Origin: Deltaproteobacteria bacterium
GTDB lineage: Bacteria > Desulfobacterota > Desulfobacteria > Desulfobacterales > ETH-SRB1
Assembly: GCA_030611115.1 (NCBI GenBank)
Contig: JAUWQK010000057.1
Location: forward strand, 1-8,041
Reading direction: 5' to 3'
DNA: 8,041 nt
The notes under the pieces were generated by a model. The model worked only from the letters and a program-made list of their open reading frames with translations, had not been told where the DNA came from and did no database searches. Below are positions 6,861-8,041 of this stretch, in pieces; the first letter of the stretch is position 1; every line of letters begins with the position of its first letter. Position numbers and translations under genes: made by a program.

Positions 6861-7853
6861 TTAAGTCGTTTGGGAAACTTTTGATTCAAAATCTTTTATT
6901 AGACTAACAACTCTGTTTTCGATTTCATCCCTGATATTACGCATAAAATCAATTGGTTTTCCTGCCGGATCAGGCAGATTCCAGTCCTCTGTTTTAACCC
7001 CGTGCATAAAAGCACATTCTTCACCGCAACCCATAGTAATAATAATATCCGGTTTAACTTCAGCAACTGCCTCTTTAATTGATTTGGGTTTGCGAAAGGC
7101 CATATCCAGCCCTTTTTCGCTCATTGCTTCGACCATTAATGAATTGATTTTACCGGCAGGACTGCTTCCTCCGCTTATAACTTCAAATTTATCTCCTGCA
7201 AGGTGCTGGGCAAAAGCGCCGGCTATCTGACTGCGGCATGCATTTTCCCGGCAGGCAAATAGAATTTTTTTTCTTCCAAGAAACGGTTTTATAAGATGGC
7301 TTGCTTTTTCTTTTACATCATTCAGGACAGAAGGATGTTTTTCCATATCTCCTGAATTTTCAATCTGTCTGTATGTCAGGCTTCCTTCCAGGCTTGTTCC
7401 GACTGCGTCTAAGAAATATTTAATTGTAAGATGAAGTCCATCAAATAGATTTTTTCCTTTTGTTGCTCCAAGGGAAAGAAGAAATCCGCGCCGCCATTTC
7501 CGGTTTGGGTCATTCAACTTTAACCTGTATTTTCTTGCCCATAAAGTCTGGCTTCTGTCAATTAGAGCTTTCAACTGAGCGGGAACACTATAGAAAAATA
7601 TAGGTGTGGCGACAACTATAATATCGGCCTGGCGCAGCAGCGGATAAATTTCAGAGTTCATGTCATCATCAAGCGGGCAGAAACCTTCCTTTTCACAGAC
7701 AGAACATTCTATACAGGGTATAATTTTTTTCTTATCTGCTTTAATAACTTTTATCTGCGCCCCTGATTTTTCTAATTCATTCATGAAAGCTGAAAGCAGA
7801 TAACTTGTATTGCCGTTTTTTCGAGGGCTTCCCTGTAATCCAAGCGCCAGCAT
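6861..7853 (-). CDS. Fusion: NADPH-dependent FMN reductase / iron-sulfur flavoprotein with ArsC-type phosphatase (arsenate reductase) domain
   Basis: Two-domain cytoplasmic protein of 330 residues. Residues 1-190 form a flavodoxin-like fold: GSPRKNGNT (8-16) is the FMN-phosphate loop and TPIFFYSVPAQLKALIDR (83-100) is the typical NADPH:FMN-reductase core. Cys47, 50, 53 and 59 form C-x2-C-x2-C-x5-C, the compact 4Fe-4S motif of archaeal/anaerobe iron-sulfur flavoproteins (Isf). Residues 194-330 form a low-molecular-weight phosphatase fold: CRENACRS (201-208) is the CX5RS anion-binding loop with Cys201 and Arg207. TMGCGEEC (273-280) supplies two further cysteines and DPAGKP (295-300) the acid-loop Asp295. 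Together these fit thioredoxin- or mycothiol-type arsenate reductases better than plain tyrosine phosphatases. Substrate remains inferred. The ATG lies five bases after the stop of the rubredoxin-like gene and just before the first beta strand, so the start is sound. The last codons lie in an inverted-repeat arm. Confidence 0.9.
   Translation of the reverse strand: MLALGLQGSPRKNGNTSYLLSAFMNELEKSGAQIKVIKADKKKIIPCIECSVCEKEGFCPLDDDMNSEIYPLLRQADIIVVATPIFFYSVPAQLKALIDRSQTLWARKYRLKLNDPNRKWRRGFLLSLGATKGKNLFDGLHLTIKYFLDAVGTSLEGSLTYRQIENSGDMEKHPSVLNDVKEKASHLIKPFLGRKKILFACRENACRSQIAGAFAQHLAGDKFEVISGGSSPAGKINSLMVEAMSEKGLDMAFRKPKSIKEAVAEVKPDIIITMGCGEECAFMHGVKTEDWNLPDPAGKPIDFMRNIRDEIENRVVSLIKDFESKVSQTT
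6863..6882. repeat. Inverted-repeat arm inside the 3' end of the flavoprotein-ArsC gene
   Basis: Partner of the arm at 6735-6754. It encodes the last residues of the fusion protein (KVSQTT) and ends two bases short of the end of its stop codon. If the repeat arrived by insertion, the original C-terminus of the protein was replaced here by repeat-derived codons. In the transcript the two arms could pair, but the loop is over 100 bases and no clean T-run follows, so intrinsic termination is doubtful. Confidence 0.6.
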
Positions 7854-7858
7854 GATGT

Positions 7859-8014
7859 TTAACCGATTCTCTTGTCAACACCTTCAAATTTGCAATCAGG
7901 CGTGTAGCAGGTGGTGTCCAGAAATTCGCATTTCTTTTTGCATGATGGGCATTGTTCGGGCGGAGTTTCAGCTTCTAATGAATATCCGCAATTACTGCAT
8001 TTCCAGCTTGGCAT
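7859..8014 (-). CDS. Rubredoxin-like small cysteine-rich protein
   Basis: A 51-residue protein. It starts [11 protein letters not shown] and has Cys6, Cys9, Cys22 and Cys25 in the CxxCG...CPxC arrangement of rubredoxin and rubrerythrin tail domains, which bind one iron (or zinc) by four thiolates. Three more cysteines, Cys29, Cys36 and Cys41 (CYTPDC at 36-41), follow in a tail not present in simple rubredoxins and could bind a second metal. It has no signal peptide and should be cytoplasmic. A good Shine-Dalgarno sequence, GAGGT (8026-8022), lies seven bases before the ATG. It ends five bases before the flavoprotein-ArsC gene, so the two are almost certainly co-transcribed, and it is a natural candidate electron carrier for that flavoprotein. 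A zinc-ribbon function is the main alternative. Confidence 0.88.
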   Translation of the reverse strand: MPSWKCSNCGYSLEAETPPEQCPSCKKKCEFLDTTCYTPDCKFEGVDKRIG

Positions 8015-8021
8015 GGCGATT

Positions 8022-8026
8022 ACCTC
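8022..8026 (-). promoter_or_regulatory. Ribosome binding site of the rubredoxin-like gene
   Basis: GAGGT on the minus strand, seven bases before the ATG at 8014. This supports that short ORF as a real gene. Any promoter lies beyond the end of the window. Confidence 0.65.
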
Positions 8027-8041
8027 ATCAGTAAACTTTTT

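Noticed and set aside
6861..8014. Arsenic-resistance operon
   Set aside because: Only an ArsC-like domain is present. No ArsR, arsenite exporter or methyltransferase is in the window, so naming it an ars operon would go beyond the evidence.
7810..8034. Open frame of 74 codons on the plus strand
   Set aside because: Antisense to the rubredoxin-like gene, whose cysteine pattern and ribosome binding site make it the real gene.

Overview
The window holds six genes, all on the minus strand and packed closely, so transcription runs from base 8041 towards base 1. It looks like a Gram-negative anaerobe, perhaps of the Desulfobacterota (sulfate-reducer-like) type. The evidence is a complete RND/adaptor/TolC tripartite pump, a rubredoxin-like protein, an iron-sulfur flavoprotein domain, A/T-rich intergenic DNA and a proteobacterial-style signal peptidase. 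The taxonomic guess is inference only; there is no rRNA or tRNA.

Layout in order of transcription. (1) 8014-6861: a 51-residue, seven-cysteine rubredoxin-like protein, then, five bases later, a two-domain protein. Its N-terminal half is an NADPH-dependent FMN reductase / iron-sulfur flavoprotein and its C-terminal half is an ArsC-type low-molecular-weight phosphatase (arsenate reductase fold). (2) 6860-6720: a 141-base intergenic stretch with a 20-bp imperfect inverted repeat, one arm of which lies in the last codons of the fusion gene, a short TTGAAAA repeat and a plausible sigma-70-like promoter. (3) 6719-888: a compact pump operon: TolC-like outer-membrane factor, periplasmic adaptor, RND permease. 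The first two overlap by 4 bases (ATGA) and the last two are 4 bases apart. No regulator gene is visible. (4) 887-693: the lepB leader, with an exact consensus TTGACA-17-TATAAT promoter and a long inverted repeat that would fold the start of the transcript onto the lepB start region. (5) 692-6: lepB, signal peptidase I, complete with a GTG start.

The pump genes clearly work together to move an unknown substrate from the inner membrane or periplasm to the outside. The rubredoxin-like/flavoprotein-ArsC pair looks like a self-contained redox module. The most unusual points are the flavoprotein-ArsC fusion beside a rubredoxin-like gene, and the structured lepB leader whose outer stem includes the start codon.
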